DNA of 64,000 nucleotides from Paenibacillus lacisoli (lineage in GTDB: Bacteria; Bacillota; Bacilli; Paenibacillales; Paenibacillaceae), in assembly GCF_030580655.1 (NCBI RefSeq), contig NZ_JAUQTB010000008.1:107014-171013 (forward strand), written 5' to 3'. Below the pieces are notes generated by a model. The model did no database searches. It had not been told where the DNA came from and saw only the letters and a list, made by a program, of their open reading frames with translations. Positions 27,514-36,504 of this stretch are shown here, one piece after another; within the stretch, counting starts at the first letter, position 1, and each line of letters starts with the position of its first letter. Position numbers and translations under genes: made by a program.

Positions 27514-28801
27514 CCGCAGGACCGTTGCTGTTGTCGGGCTTGGTTATGTAGGCCTGCCCCTTGCTATTTTATTTGCCGGAAAAGGATATAAAGTGATCGG
27601 TATTGATCTGGATGACAGGAAGCTGGAGGTTCTGGCAGAAGGAAGAAGCTACATCAAAGATATTCCGGATGAACGGGTAAAACGGGCTGTTGAAAAACAG
27701 AAGTTCACTTCAACCAAGGACATGGGGCGTTTAAGAGATGCCGACGCCGTAATGATATGCGTGCCCACACCTCTGGATCAGAATCATGAGCCGGATCTGA
27801 CCTATCTGATGCAGGCGGCAGTCAGCATCCGCGACCACCTTCATCCAGGCCAAATGATCGTTCTGGAGAGCTCGACCTACCCGGGAACGACGAGGGAGGT
27901 GTTGAAGCCGATGCTGGAACAGAGCGGCCTGGTGGTGGGCAGTGATATTTTTGTAGGGTATTCTCCGGAACGTGTAGACCCGGGAAACCGCAGCTATCCG
28001 CTTGAAGGCATTCCCAAGGTGATCAGCGGAATTACAGAAGAGTGTGCGACGGTTATTGAAGAGCTGTATAAGACCGTTTTTCAAAACGTTGTAAGGGTAT
28101 CCTCAACAGATGCAGCGGAAATGACCAAGCTGCTCGAAAATACGTACCGGTTCGTTAATATTTCTTTTATTAATGAAATGGCACAGCTGTGCTCCAGCAT
28201 GGGCATCGATGTATGGGAGGTTATCGAAGCAGCCCGTTCCAAACCGTTCGGATTTTCGGCATTTTTCCCAAGTCCAGGTGTTGGCGGGCACTGCATCCCT
28301 GTAGATCCGCTGTACCTGCAATGGAGATCGAAGCAGTTCGGGATGAGCAGTTCATTTATTGCCGTATCAAGCGAAGTGAATCAGCAGATGCCTGCCTTTA
28401 TCGTAGAAAGGGTAAAAGAAGCCTTATCCCTGGAGTCATTATCAGGAGTTAACATTCTTGTCGCAGGAGTTGCTTTCAAGGCGAACATCGATGATGTACG
28501 GGAATCCAGTTCGATTACCATGATCAGCCTGCTCCGGCAGGAAGGCGCTCGGGTAGCTTACCATGACCCCTATGTGAGCGAAATCACAGTGCAAGGAGAG
28601 GAGCTTACAAGTACACGGATCGATGAAATAGAGCAGGGTCTGTATGATTGTGCAATCATCGCTGTAAATCATGACGACCTGCCGCTGCAGCAGATTCTGG
28701 ACCAGGTACCGCTTGTATATGATACTCGAAATGCCCTGAAGGGGCTGAGTGGAAAAGCAAGAGTTATTCGCCTGGGAGCAAATGACGGCAGCACGGACTA
28801 A
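27503..28801 (+). CDS. UDP-sugar 6-dehydrogenase (WecC/WbpA-like)
   Basis: A 432-residue NAD-dependent dehydrogenase that oxidises C6 of a UDP-hexose to a uronic acid. The Rossmann motif is VVGLGYVGLPLA; the catalytic Cys is in GVGGHCIPVDPLYL near residue 263, preceded by the Lys of TKLLENTYRFVNISFINE. The sequence resembles UDP-GlcNAc or UDP-ManNAc dehydrogenases more than UDP-glucose dehydrogenase. GGAGGGG lies upstream of the ATG. It would supply UDP-uronate to the glycan made here; the epimerase at 31903 may act next. Confidence 0.85.
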   Translation: MRTNRRTVAVVGLGYVGLPLAILFAGKGYKVIGIDLDDRKLEVLAEGRSYIKDIPDERVKRAVEKQKFTSTKDMGRLRDADAVMICVPTPLDQNHEPDLTYLMQAAVSIRDHLHPGQMIVLESSTYPGTTREVLKPMLEQSGLVVGSDIFVGYSPERVDPGNRSYPLEGIPKVISGITEECATVIEELYKTVFQNVVRVSSTDAAEMTKLLENTYRFVNISFINEMAQLCSSMGIDVWEVIEAARSKPFGFSAFFPSPGVGGHCIPVDPLYLQWRSKQFGMSSSFIAVSSEVNQQMPAFIVERVKEALSLESLSGVNILVAGVAFKANIDDVRESSSITMISLLRQEGARVAYHDPYVSEITVQGEELTSTRIDEIEQGLYDCAIIAVNHDDLPLQQILDQVPLVYDTRNALKGLSGKARVIRLGANDGSTD

Positions 28802-28804
28802 CTA

Positions 28805-29500
28805 TCAGAATCTCTCCTTCAACAGGATATTTCTCCCCTTTCCAAAATCAATACCGACCTTACCGGTTAAATCCCGTACCATTTGAGCCAGAATGACGGC
28901 ATTCACTCCGCAGGAAATAAGGGCTGCATCAAAATGGTCAGGATGACGTATTAACCAATTCCTGGCCCTTTCCATATCATTGTAGTGCGAGAAGGAAAGC
29001 GCGTGAACAACATGAAGCCCGTATGGTTCGGCCTCCAAAACCTGGCGCAGCTCATCAGCTCTAGAAGTGATAACGAGAATTCGATGTGCCCGGAGCATAC
29101 TCCAGAAACCAGGGGATCCGGCTAACCTTCGGTTGACACTTGCATGACAAGTGCAGCGGGGATGAATATTGAAATGCATGAAAACCTGATCCGTCAACGG
29201 CCTTTTCAGGTACTCCTCAACGCCAATAGTCTGGTCATCTGCGGGTAGAATCCCGACGATATCTGCGTTCTTCAGCACATCTGCCATTTCATCGCGTAAT
29301 GCAAGGTTAGGCAGAGTTACGCCTTTCCTTCCTCGATTCGCACGTTTAGCCCATTCTTCGCGAAGCACCTGTTCCATCGTCCAGACCGAATTCTGGGCCA
29401 AAATCAGATTCTCTCCATCCCCGACTCTTACAATGGAAAGAGGCTGCTTACTGCAGAGTGCTGCTTCAATCCGTTGGAGTACACCGTTCAAATCCAGCAT
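28805..29500 (-). CDS. GT-D fold glycosyltransferase-like protein
   Basis: A 231-residue protein with the VRVGDGENLILA signature near its N terminus, which matches the R-x-G-D-G-E motif of the GT-D glycosyltransferase fold (SP_1767 type), and a later DAALISCGVNAVILAQMV segment for the nucleotide-binding half. It ends three bases from the dehydrogenase stop and is convergent with it. The start at 29500 has AGGAGG 12 bases upstream, a long spacing; no better in-frame start is present. It probably adds a sugar during surface-glycan assembly. Confidence 0.68.
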   Translation of the reverse strand: MLDLNGVLQRIEAALCSKQPLSIVRVGDGENLILAQNSVWTMEQVLREEWAKRANRGRKGVTLPNLALRDEMADVLKNADIVGILPADDQTIGVEEYLKRPLTDQVFMHFNIHPRCTCHASVNRRLAGSPGFWSMLRAHRILVITSRADELRQVLEAEPYGLHVVHALSFSHYNDMERARNWLIRHPDHFDAALISCGVNAVILAQMVRDLTGKVGIDFGKGRNILLKERF

Positions 29501-29586
29501 ATTAAGGTCAATCCTCCTCAACTTTAGTTGTATGGATATCGTATGCCTGCGCAAGCAGTTCGGGCATTTCTAAAAGGAGGCGCTGC

Positions 29587-30723
29587 ATGATCACGATTAG
29601 CCTGTGCATGATTGTCAAAAACGAGGAGAATGTGCTCAGACGCTGTATGGATTCTGTCCATGATCTGGTTGATGAGATCATCATTGTGGATACGGGATCG
29701 TCGGACCGGACGAAGGAAATAGCTGCTGAATATACGAGCCGCATCTTTGATCTGGAATGGACAGACGATTTTGCTGCAGCACGCAACTATGCGTTCGAAC
29801 AGGCAGCGATGCAGTATATCATGTGGCTGGACGCCGATGACGTGCTGCATGAGCAGGATCGGATTAAATTCGCGCAGCTGAAGCAGACGCTATCCTGGGA
29901 ACCGGATGCGATGATGTGTAATTACCACCTTGCGTTCGACGAGCACGGGAATGCGGCGGCGACCTCACGCCGTTATCGTCTGGTCAAGCGGAGCCAGGGC
30001 TACCGCTGGCGCAACCCGGTGCATGAGTATCTGGATATCACCGGGGGAAAGGTGCTTCAGACGGATATCGCGGTATCTCATTATCGCGAGGGAGACCATA
30101 CGGCAAGAAATATTTCGATTCTTCAGAAGTGGATGGAGAACGGAGGTAAGCTCGAGGGCCGTATGTTGTTTTTTTATGCGAATGAGCTGCTGGATCAGCG
30201 GCAGTACCGGGAGGCTGCTGAATGCTATGAGGATTATTTTCGGGAATCGGTCGCATACCGTGAGGACCGGATTGCAGCCTGCAGCAAGCTGGCGGAATGC
30301 TACCATCATCTCGGACAGAAGGAAAAGAAGCTGGATCGTCTGATTAAATCCTTTCACTATGATGTACCTCATGCCGATATTTGCTGCAGTATAGCCGGAT
30401 GCTTCGAAGAAAGAGAAGAATGGGCGCTCGCCATCTACTGGTATGAGCGGGCACTGGAGTCGCGGCTGCCTGAAGGTTACATGGGGGTCGTGAATCTAGC
30501 GTGCTTCACTTGGCTGCCCCATTTCCAGCTCTGCCTGTGTTATGCCAGACTGGGGCAGCTGCAGCAGGCGCTGGAGCATAACGGACACGCCCTTTCTTAC
30601 CTGCCGGAGGATGCGAACCTGCTGGAGAATAAACGAAGGCTGGAGCAGGCCTTGGGGATTGGATCTGTAATAGAAAGCTTAGAAGGCTCAGGTAACGGAC
30701 ACTGTGATGAAGCAAACCATTAA
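29587..30723 (+). CDS. Family 2 glycosyltransferase with C-terminal TPR repeats
   Basis: A 378-residue protein. The first 230 residues are a GT-A family 2 domain: ISLCMIVKNEENVLRRCMDS, the nucleotide-binding EIIIVDTGSSDRT, and the metal-binding LDADD at about residues 80-84. The rest consists of TPR-like helical repeats (for example YEDYFRES, ECYHHLGQKEKK, WYERALESR). This two-part design is common in Bacillales surface-glycan loci. AAGGAGG lies 6 bases before the ATG. It is divergent from the GT-D gene and followed by a bidirectional terminator. Confidence 0.85.
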   Translation: MITISLCMIVKNEENVLRRCMDSVHDLVDEIIIVDTGSSDRTKEIAAEYTSRIFDLEWTDDFAAARNYAFEQAAMQYIMWLDADDVLHEQDRIKFAQLKQTLSWEPDAMMCNYHLAFDEHGNAAATSRRYRLVKRSQGYRWRNPVHEYLDITGGKVLQTDIAVSHYREGDHTARNISILQKWMENGGKLEGRMLFFYANELLDQRQYREAAECYEDYFRESVAYREDRIAACSKLAECYHHLGQKEKKLDRLIKSFHYDVPHADICCSIAGCFEEREEWALAIYWYERALESRLPEGYMGVVNLACFTWLPHFQLCLCYARLGQLQQALEHNGHALSYLPEDANLLENKRRLEQALGIGSVIESLEGSGNGHCDEANH

Positions 30724-30740
30724 TGATATGCCCCCTTTAT

Positions 30741-30780
30741 AAAAGACGCCTCCCCTGCATGGGCAGTGAAGGCGTCTTTT
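30741..30780. terminator. Bidirectional rho-independent terminator
   Basis: AAAAGACGCCT and AGGCGTCTTTT are complementary around a GC-rich loop, between convergent glycosyltransferase genes. Confidence 0.85.
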
Positions 30781-30810
30781 CATTGATTTCAGTTATTGTG
30801 TTGATTCCAG

Positions 30811-31710
30811 TTATTGCATGGATTTGAAAAAAGACTCCCATTCCTGCTTGCACACATCCCATGACCATAGTTCTACGATCGCGTCTCTGGCATTGTGCCC
30901 GAGTCTCTGGCGTTCCTCCGGATTTGTCATCAATTGCATCACTTCTTTACGTATTGCATTGGCTGTACGGGGGATGAGAATTCCGTTCTGCTTGTGGCGA
31001 ATCAGCTCAGGGACAATCCCTACCTGGGTTGAAATAACGGGAATTCCGCAAGCGGCTGCCTCCAATACCGGAAAAGGAATGCTTTCCGTCCGGCTTGAGC
31101 AGATCAGGCAGTCCAGCTGCTGATAGTAACCGATCATTTGGTCACGGGAGACATACTGCTCCTTGAAGGTTCGTATGTCCAGTTCGGCATTCAATCCTTT
31201 GAGCGCAGACCGCACCAAGTCATACCCCTTTAGTTCACGCCGGTCAGGAAGGTCTATTCTTCCTACCCACCCCACCCTGAATAGACGTTTTTGCTGGTCT
31301 GCAGCAGGCTTGAATTGTGCAGTATCGATCCCTACCCTTGTCTTGATCAGAGGGAAGTGAGGTTTGAACAGGCGGACAATTTCATCCGAATAGGTGTTGA
31401 CTCCGCGCAGCCGCCGGATAAACTGCATGAATCCAACCGGCATCGTCCCACTGGCCAGGTGAGATTCATAGGGCACCAGTGAGGTTATGGCGGTCGCCAT
31501 GTTTTCCAGCGGGATGCCGGTTTGATACAGTCTCTTCGCAATAGAAAGGCCCATTGGATAAATCAGGTCATAATCCGCCTGATCCGCAGCCGTCACATTG
31601 GAGTAGTAGTCGGTTGTTAACGTAATCCCATTCAGGTCCAGGGCAGACAAATCTCTGGCGATGTGATCTAATGCCCAGCCGGGATGATCGGCGACCAGCA
31701 GGATTTTCAT
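30811..31710 (-). CDS. Family 4 (GT-B) glycosyltransferase
   Basis: A 299-residue retaining glycosyltransferase. The C-terminal donor domain is clear: FRVGWVGRIDLPDRRELKGY, then RTESIPFPVLEAAACGIPVI with the E-x7-E type acid pair, and VGIVPELIRHKQNGILIP. The N-terminal acceptor domain is short. AAGGG lies 10 bases before the ATG. Being on the opposite strand from its neighbours, it probably has its own promoter in the 190 bases shared with the epimerase gene. Confidence 0.85.
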   Translation of the reverse strand: MKILLVADHPGWALDHIARDLSALDLNGITLTTDYYSNVTAADQADYDLIYPMGLSIAKRLYQTGIPLENMATAITSLVPYESHLASGTMPVGFMQFIRRLRGVNTYSDEIVRLFKPHFPLIKTRVGIDTAQFKPAADQQKRLFRVGWVGRIDLPDRRELKGYDLVRSALKGLNAELDIRTFKEQYVSRDQMIGYYQQLDCLICSSRTESIPFPVLEAAACGIPVISTQVGIVPELIRHKQNGILIPRTANAIRKEVMQLMTNPEERQRLGHNARDAIVELWSWDVCKQEWESFFKSMQ

Positions 31711-31902
31711 ATTCTCGCATCCCTTCTTGAAATTTCGTGAATGACTGAAGCTCTTGATAGTCTATGTAAGCGGCCGTAAGACTGAATGGGTACAGGGAAA
31801 ATAACTCTTTGCGGAGTGGGAATAGCCGTTCCTTCCGCTTGATCATTACATATTCTGTATTTAAAAGATTGCAACCAGATCAGTAAAAGAGGGAGCGTGC
31901 TT

Positions 31903-32946
31903 ATGGATATTCTTGTTACCGGCTGTGCCGGATTCATCGGCTCTCATGTGTGCAGGCGGCTGCTGGCCGAGGGCCATACCGTCGCAGGTTATGATAACTT
32001 GAACAATTACTACTCGGTTTCATTAAAAAAGAGCAGGTTGAAGACCCTGGAGCATCAGAACTTTATCTTCGTACAAGGGGATTTAGAAAATCAGGACAGC
32101 CTGAGACGCCTGTATGAGCAGTTTCGTCCTCAAGCCGTTATTCATTTGGCCGCTCAGGCCGGAGTCCGGTACAGTCTGGAGAATCCTCATTCCTATATTC
32201 AGTCCAATGTCGTCGGATTCATGAATGTGCTGGAAAACTGCCGTCATTTTGAAACCGGGCATCTGATCTATGCTTCTACCAGTTCGGTATATGGACTCAA
32301 TAAAAACATGCCGTTCTCTACACAGCAGCCGGTGGACCACCCGATCAGCCTGTATGCAGCGACCAAAAAGTCAAATGAACTTATGGCGCATACCTACAGT
32401 CAACTGTTTGGCCTGCCGACCACGGGACTTCGTTTCTTTACGGTTTACGGGCCCTGGGGAAGGCCGGACATGGCGCTGTTCCGCTTCACGCAAGCGATAC
32501 TGGAAGGGAAGCCGATTCAATTATTTAATTACGGCAGGATGAAGAGGGACTTTACTTATATTGATGATATTGTGGAAGGGATCGTGCGGTTAATCCCGCT
32601 GCCTCCCAAACCGACTTCTGACGGGGATAAGAATACGCCGATGCCCGGGTCCAGCCCGTCCCCGTACCGGATCTATAATATAGGCAATCACAACCCGGTT
32701 CCTCTGTTGGACTTCATTACAGTGCTGGAGGAAAAGCTTGGACGGGCTGCCCAAAAAGAGCTGCTTCCGCTCCAGCCCGGGGATGTCACAGAGACGTATG
32801 CCGATGTTACAGACTTGTTCAAGATCACCGGGTTCAAGCCGCAAACCTCCATCAAGGATGGGGTTGGCAGGTTTGTGGACTGGTATGTTGATTATTATGG
32901 CAAAGATACCGTTGGCAAAAGGGATGAGAGGGGGCCGGGAGAGTGA
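31903..32946 (+). CDS. UDP-glucuronate 4-epimerase-type sugar epimerase
   Basis: A 347-residue extended short-chain dehydrogenase. The NAD motif is TGCAGFIGSHV, the catalytic Tyr and Lys are in SLYAATKKSNELMAH, and RFFTVYGPWGRPDMALFRFT is characteristic of bacterial UDP-glucuronate 4-epimerases. AGAGGGAG gives 8-base spacing to ATG 31903, better than GTG 31897. Together with the dehydrogenase at 27503 it could interconvert UDP-hexuronates; an acetamido-uronate substrate is an alternative. A Pro/Asp-rich insertion (PKPTSDGDKNTPMPGSSPSP) lies around residue 245. Confidence 0.82.
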   Translation: MDILVTGCAGFIGSHVCRRLLAEGHTVAGYDNLNNYYSVSLKKSRLKTLEHQNFIFVQGDLENQDSLRRLYEQFRPQAVIHLAAQAGVRYSLENPHSYIQSNVVGFMNVLENCRHFETGHLIYASTSSVYGLNKNMPFSTQQPVDHPISLYAATKKSNELMAHTYSQLFGLPTTGLRFFTVYGPWGRPDMALFRFTQAILEGKPIQLFNYGRMKRDFTYIDDIVEGIVRLIPLPPKPTSDGDKNTPMPGSSPSPYRIYNIGNHNPVPLLDFITVLEEKLGRAAQKELLPLQPGDVTETYADVTDLFKITGFKPQTSIKDGVGRFVDWYVDYYGKDTVGKRDERGPGE

Positions 32947-34010
32947 AGTTTCTGTATGTAGCGCCCAGCTCCAGAGAGGGCGGGCTGCAAACTACCCTGC
33001 GAAACCGGATCGGTGCCCTGCGTGCCCAGGGTATTCAGTCTGAGGTCGTTTTTCTGGATAAAAGCGAGGGCGAATATATTTTCAAAGATATCATTCATTA
33101 TTACATGCGGAGCCCGGCTGAATTTCAGAAACGGATCATGACCGGGAACTATGATGTGATCTCCTTTATTTATACGCTGGATTTTCTGCGGTATGTACCT
33201 CCAACCTTTCAGGGGAAGCTGCTCTATGAGGTCAGAGGATGGAATAGAGACATTGCGCTGGCGCTCCGGTCCATGACCCGCCGAATCAAGGTTCATGCTG
33301 TCATGTGTATCGCCAAGTATCTAAAACCGCTTGTCATGACTCAGTTAGCTGCAGACGTTCAGGTATTCGTAGAAGGAAATGCGGTGGACCCTATGTTCCA
33401 TTTCCTGAAACCGGGAGAGGGTGAATGGAAAGAGGGGCCTGTACCCGTCCCCGGCCGTAAAGTCATTGCTTTTGCTGCCCGTATGGAACGAAGCAAAAAC
33501 TGGTTTGAATTTGCCCGGATCTGCGGACAGATCAACCAGACGGATGCCATCGAGCCTTGGCTGATCTGTAATCCTACGAACAAAGACGAACTGGCGAAAG
33601 TCCAGCATGAATGCAGGAGATACGGTCTGGAGAATGTATGCCGATTTATGTATAACATACCTAACCACTACATGCCTCAGGTTCTCTCGGAGGTCAGGCG
33701 CTCCGGAGGCATTATCCTGTCTCCATCTGTGCGCGAGGGGCTTGGTAACCATATCCTCGAACCTATGGCTGTTGGTGTGCCCATTGTCAGTACGGATGTT
33801 CCCGGAAAAAATGAAATGATCACCCATGGTTACAACGGTCTGTTATATCCAACGGGCAATATTGATCTGGGTGTGGAATGTGTGTCGAAGGCATTAAACG
33901 ATGAGGAACTGCGAAACTTTTTCATTGCGAATGGATTGTCTACGATCCGGGAACAATTCAGTCCGGCCGTATATGTTAAGGGGCACCTGGAGATTTTGGC
34001 TCAGCTGTGA
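32943..34010 (+). CDS. Family 4 (GT-B) glycosyltransferase
   Basis: A 355-residue glycosyltransferase whose GTG start overlaps the epimerase TGA by four bases, so the two are coupled. The N-terminal REGGLQTTLRNRIGALRAQG is the usual acceptor-domain loop, and the C-terminal REGLGNHILEPMAVGVPIVS with DVPGKNEMITHGYNGLLYP forms the nucleotide-sugar site. It completes the glycan locus and is followed by a bidirectional terminator. Sugar and acceptor are unknown. Confidence 0.85.
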   Translation: MKFLYVAPSSREGGLQTTLRNRIGALRAQGIQSEVVFLDKSEGEYIFKDIIHYYMRSPAEFQKRIMTGNYDVISFIYTLDFLRYVPPTFQGKLLYEVRGWNRDIALALRSMTRRIKVHAVMCIAKYLKPLVMTQLAADVQVFVEGNAVDPMFHFLKPGEGEWKEGPVPVPGRKVIAFAARMERSKNWFEFARICGQINQTDAIEPWLICNPTNKDELAKVQHECRRYGLENVCRFMYNIPNHYMPQVLSEVRRSGGIILSPSVREGLGNHILEPMAVGVPIVSTDVPGKNEMITHGYNGLLYPTGNIDLGVECVSKALNDEELRNFFIANGLSTIREQFSPAVYVKGHLEILAQL

Positions 34011-34055
34011 CAGCATTTCAACATAGCCAGAATTACTAGGGCCTGCGGCCAACTG

Positions 34056-34124
34056 AAAAACACCTCCAGGTTGACTCCACAACTTACGTGGTGGATGACT
34101 CTCCTGCAGGTGTTTTATTTTTTT
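34056..34124. terminator. Bidirectional rho-independent terminator
   Basis: AAAAACACCTCCAGG pairs with CCTGCAGGTGTTTT; a further internal hairpin lies between. T tracts flank both ends, serving the glycan operon and the leftward ABC exporter. Confidence 0.75.
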
Positions 34125-34137
34125 CGTGAAGCCGTTC

Positions 34138-34833
34138 TTATCTTACCGCCAGGTCAAATGCCTGATCCGGGTCCTGCGTCGGGTACTGGTTCAGCCAGGT
34201 CTGGAAGTCCCCTTCATACTGGACTTTACCGTGGTTTAGCAGAATAAAATGGCTGTCCAGCTCCTGCAGCTCGTGCAGCTGGTGGGTCGTCATTAATACC
34301 GTTTTGCCGCTGGCGGCCAGCGCCTGGATGGTTCGCAGGATATGAAAACGGGAAGAGGGATCCACTCCGCTGGTCGGTTCATCGAACAAATACAGACTGC
34401 GATCACTCTGAATCAGCATTTTGACGAATAACTGCTTACGTTCACCGACAGACATCCGGCCAATCTTCAGATCCCACAGACGGGTAATCAGCTCGCGGTC
34501 ATAGGTGTTGTCCCGGTCCACGTAATCCAGAGGGTCCTGGCTGCTGCGCTGGCCGCTCAGGCTGCGGAGCAGCTTGGCGAAATCCCGGCCCCGCATCTCA
34601 GGGGAAAAATAGATGTTCTGTGTCAGATACATAATGTCGCGGGCCGGCGGGAATTCCAACTGCCCCTGCTGGGGCTTCAGAATACCACAGATGCAGTCGA
34701 ACAGCGTTGTTTTGCCGATACCGTTAGGGCCGGCCAGCACATTCACCCGCTCATGCTGCAGGGAAAAGCTGATGTGATCGAACAGGACGCGTCCCGACTT
34801 CGGATAGTGGAAATACAATTGATCTGCTTTCAT
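34138..34833 (-). CDS. ABC exporter ATP-binding protein
   Basis: A 231-residue ATPase. Walker A is GPNGIGKTT near residue 35, the signature motif is the variant RMSVGERKQ, Walker B is LYLFDEPTSGVD and the switch His is in LMTTHQLHEL. The ATG at 34833 has AAGGAG 12 bases upstream; a longer start at 34872 abuts the permease stop but lacks a site. With the permease upstream it forms a minimal ABC-2-type exporter for an unknown substrate such as a peptide, drug or glycolipid. Confidence 0.83.
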   Translation of the reverse strand: MKADQLYFHYPKSGRVLFDHISFSLQHERVNVLAGPNGIGKTTLFDCICGILKPQQGQLEFPPARDIMYLTQNIYFSPEMRGRDFAKLLRSLSGQRSSQDPLDYVDRDNTYDRELITRLWDLKIGRMSVGERKQLFVKMLIQSDRSLYLFDEPTSGVDPSSRFHILRTIQALAASGKTVLMTTHQLHELQELDSHFILLNHGKVQYEGDFQTWLNQYPTQDPDQAFDLAVR

Positions 34834-34872
34834 ACTATACAGGTACTCCTTTTGAACAATAGAATTACACAA

Positions 34873-35583
34873 CTACCGCTGCACCGGTGAGGACAGGCTC
34901 ATCGTGCGAATGGAATACAGGGCAGCCAGAGCATACAAGGCCAGCATGCCCCCCGCTTCAAAGCCGAAATCTCCGTATGCCAGCAGCAGGTAGAACTGAA
35001 TGACAAAGTAGAATGGATTCAAAATCTTGAGCAGCTCGGGCAGGCTTCCGGAATGATTGGCAAGCCATGACAGCGGAATAAAGGCAATATTTATGATCGC
35101 GGCCGTACTGCTTACCTTGGCCGGGAGCGTAGTCAGAATCAGAGTGGCTGCACCAAAAGGCAGGCTGCACAGCATCATGAGAGCGGAGTAGAGAAAAAGC
35201 TTGACTGACAAAATATCCATATAGACTCCCAGCACAAGATTAAAGATGGACATGCTGAGATAACAGAAGATGATCTGCGTCAGCAGCGCAGAGAGGATGA
35301 ACGGTGTCTTGGTCCCCGCAATCAGCACATAGGTTTTAAGCTGGCCCATTTCCCGCAGCCTTGCCAGATACAGACCCACATTCTGTATGAAGGTCACGAC
35401 GATAATGAACGACCAGAAAAATGCCATGTAGTACATCTTGCCCTCATCGTCCAGCTGGCCGTTGCTGTTCTTATACATGAACGCAAATACGACAGGGAAG
35501 AGGAGAGACCAGACGACAGCAATCTTCTCACTGATCTGGATTTTCAGGTTCAAGAGGGTAAAACTCCACACTTTGATCCACAT
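34873..35583 (-). CDS. ABC-2-type permease
   Basis: A 236-residue membrane protein with six predicted helices (for example residues 20-36, 50-70, 98-120, 128-152, 160-176 and 210-228), the layout of ABC-2 transporter permeases. GGAGG lies 9 bases before the ATG. It precedes its ATPase gene by about 40 bases. No peptidase or immunity gene accompanies the pair, so the cargo cannot be inferred. Confidence 0.8.
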   Translation of the reverse strand: MWIKVWSFTLLNLKIQISEKIAVVWSLLFPVVFAFMYKNSNGQLDDEGKMYYMAFFWSFIIVVTFIQNVGLYLARLREMGQLKTYVLIAGTKTPFILSALLTQIIFCYLSMSIFNLVLGVYMDILSVKLFLYSALMMLCSLPFGAATLILTTLPAKVSSTAAIINIAFIPLSWLANHSGSLPELLKILNPFYFVIQFYLLLAYGDFGFEAGGMLALYALAALYSIRTMSLSSPVQR

Positions 35584-35925
35584 GCATGCGATCCTCCGAC
35601 AATATCAGGAATATTTTCCAGAAGTATATCATGACCTTGTATTTATTGTCAGTATTTTGAATCCATGTCTGGATCAAAAAGAGCTGCCGCCCCTCAAGGG
35701 ATGTGCAGCTCTGGTGCTTTCATTACCGTGGTTTCAGGTTGGGTAGGGAGAAGTCTGCTGTTCAATCGCTGTCCGGGAAGGTGGCATTTCAACGTCAGCC
35801 CTGTTATCCTTTGGGCAGAGTGTGCTGCCGTCCGGCATAACGGGGCGGAGAGGCGCAAATGACGTGAGTGCGTTGAATGAAGGAAAGAGAAAAGGAAGAC
35901 TGTATGCCATTGGAGTGAATACGTG
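35584..35925. other. 342-base gap with a leftward terminator
   Basis: This interval separates the divergent ABC exporter and YpsA-like genes. It holds a strong hairpin at 35676-35712 oriented to stop leftward transcription, and no convincing gene. The promoter of the exporter should lie in 35590-35670 and that of the YpsA-like gene in 35780-35915, but I see no clear consensus pair. Confidence 0.4.
35676..35712 (-). terminator. Leftward rho-independent terminator without an obvious upstream gene
   Basis: AGAGCTGC and GCAGCTCT (plus inner CCCT/AGGG) form the stem, and the five A at 35676-35680 make a T tract on the minus strand. Confidence 0.7.
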
Positions 35926-36483
35926 ATGAAAACCCTGCTGGTGACCGGATACCGGGCACATGAGCTGAATATTTTTAATCAGAAGCATGAAGGGATTCCC
36001 TATATCAAGCAGGCGATCGCCGGAAGGCTGATCCCGCTGATTGAGGAAGGACTGGAGTGGGTGATTACTCCCGGTCAGTACGGTGTGGACCTTTGGGCAT
36101 GCGAGGTGGCGATCATGCTGAAGGAACAGTACCCCCAGCTCAAATGCTCGATAATTACAGCCTTTCAGAATATAGAGGAGAACTGGAAGGACGACAAGAA
36201 GGACTATTTTCATGAAATTCTGAAGGGGATCGATTATTATGCGCCAGTCAGCCGGCAGCCGTACGCCGGTCCATGGCAGTTCAAGGCCAGGGATGAGCTG
36301 CTGCTGCGCAAGAGCGACGGAATCCTGCTGGTTTATGATGAAGACGCTGGAGAGGGAAGCCCCCGTTTTATCAAGGAGCAGGCGATGCGCAAGCGGGAGG
36401 AGAGCGGCTATGCGGTGCTGACGATAAGCTCGGAGGATATTCAAAGTCTGGCGGACGAGCAGTTTCGTGAGCAGTATGAGTAA
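35926..36483 (+). CDS. YpsA-like SLOG-family protein (DUF1273)
   Basis: A 185-residue cytoplasmic protein with the YpsA hallmarks: KTLLVTGYRAHELNIF at the start, ITPGQYGVDLWACEVAIML, and the nucleotide-binding-type KSDGILLVYDE. SLOG proteins of this branch are Rossmann-like; B. subtilis YpsA has been linked to cell division and oxidative stress. ATG 35926 matches the usual YpsA start; GTG 35923 is one codon earlier with GGAGTG upstream. The next gene begins 21 bases downstream. Confidence 0.82.
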   Translation: MKTLLVTGYRAHELNIFNQKHEGIPYIKQAIAGRLIPLIEEGLEWVITPGQYGVDLWACEVAIMLKEQYPQLKCSIITAFQNIEENWKDDKKDYFHEILKGIDYYAPVSRQPYAGPWQFKARDELLLRKSDGILLVYDEDAGEGSPRFIKEQAMRKREESGYAVLTISSEDIQSLADEQFREQYE

Positions 36484-36504
36484 ACGGGATAAGGAGTGAA
36501 CGTC

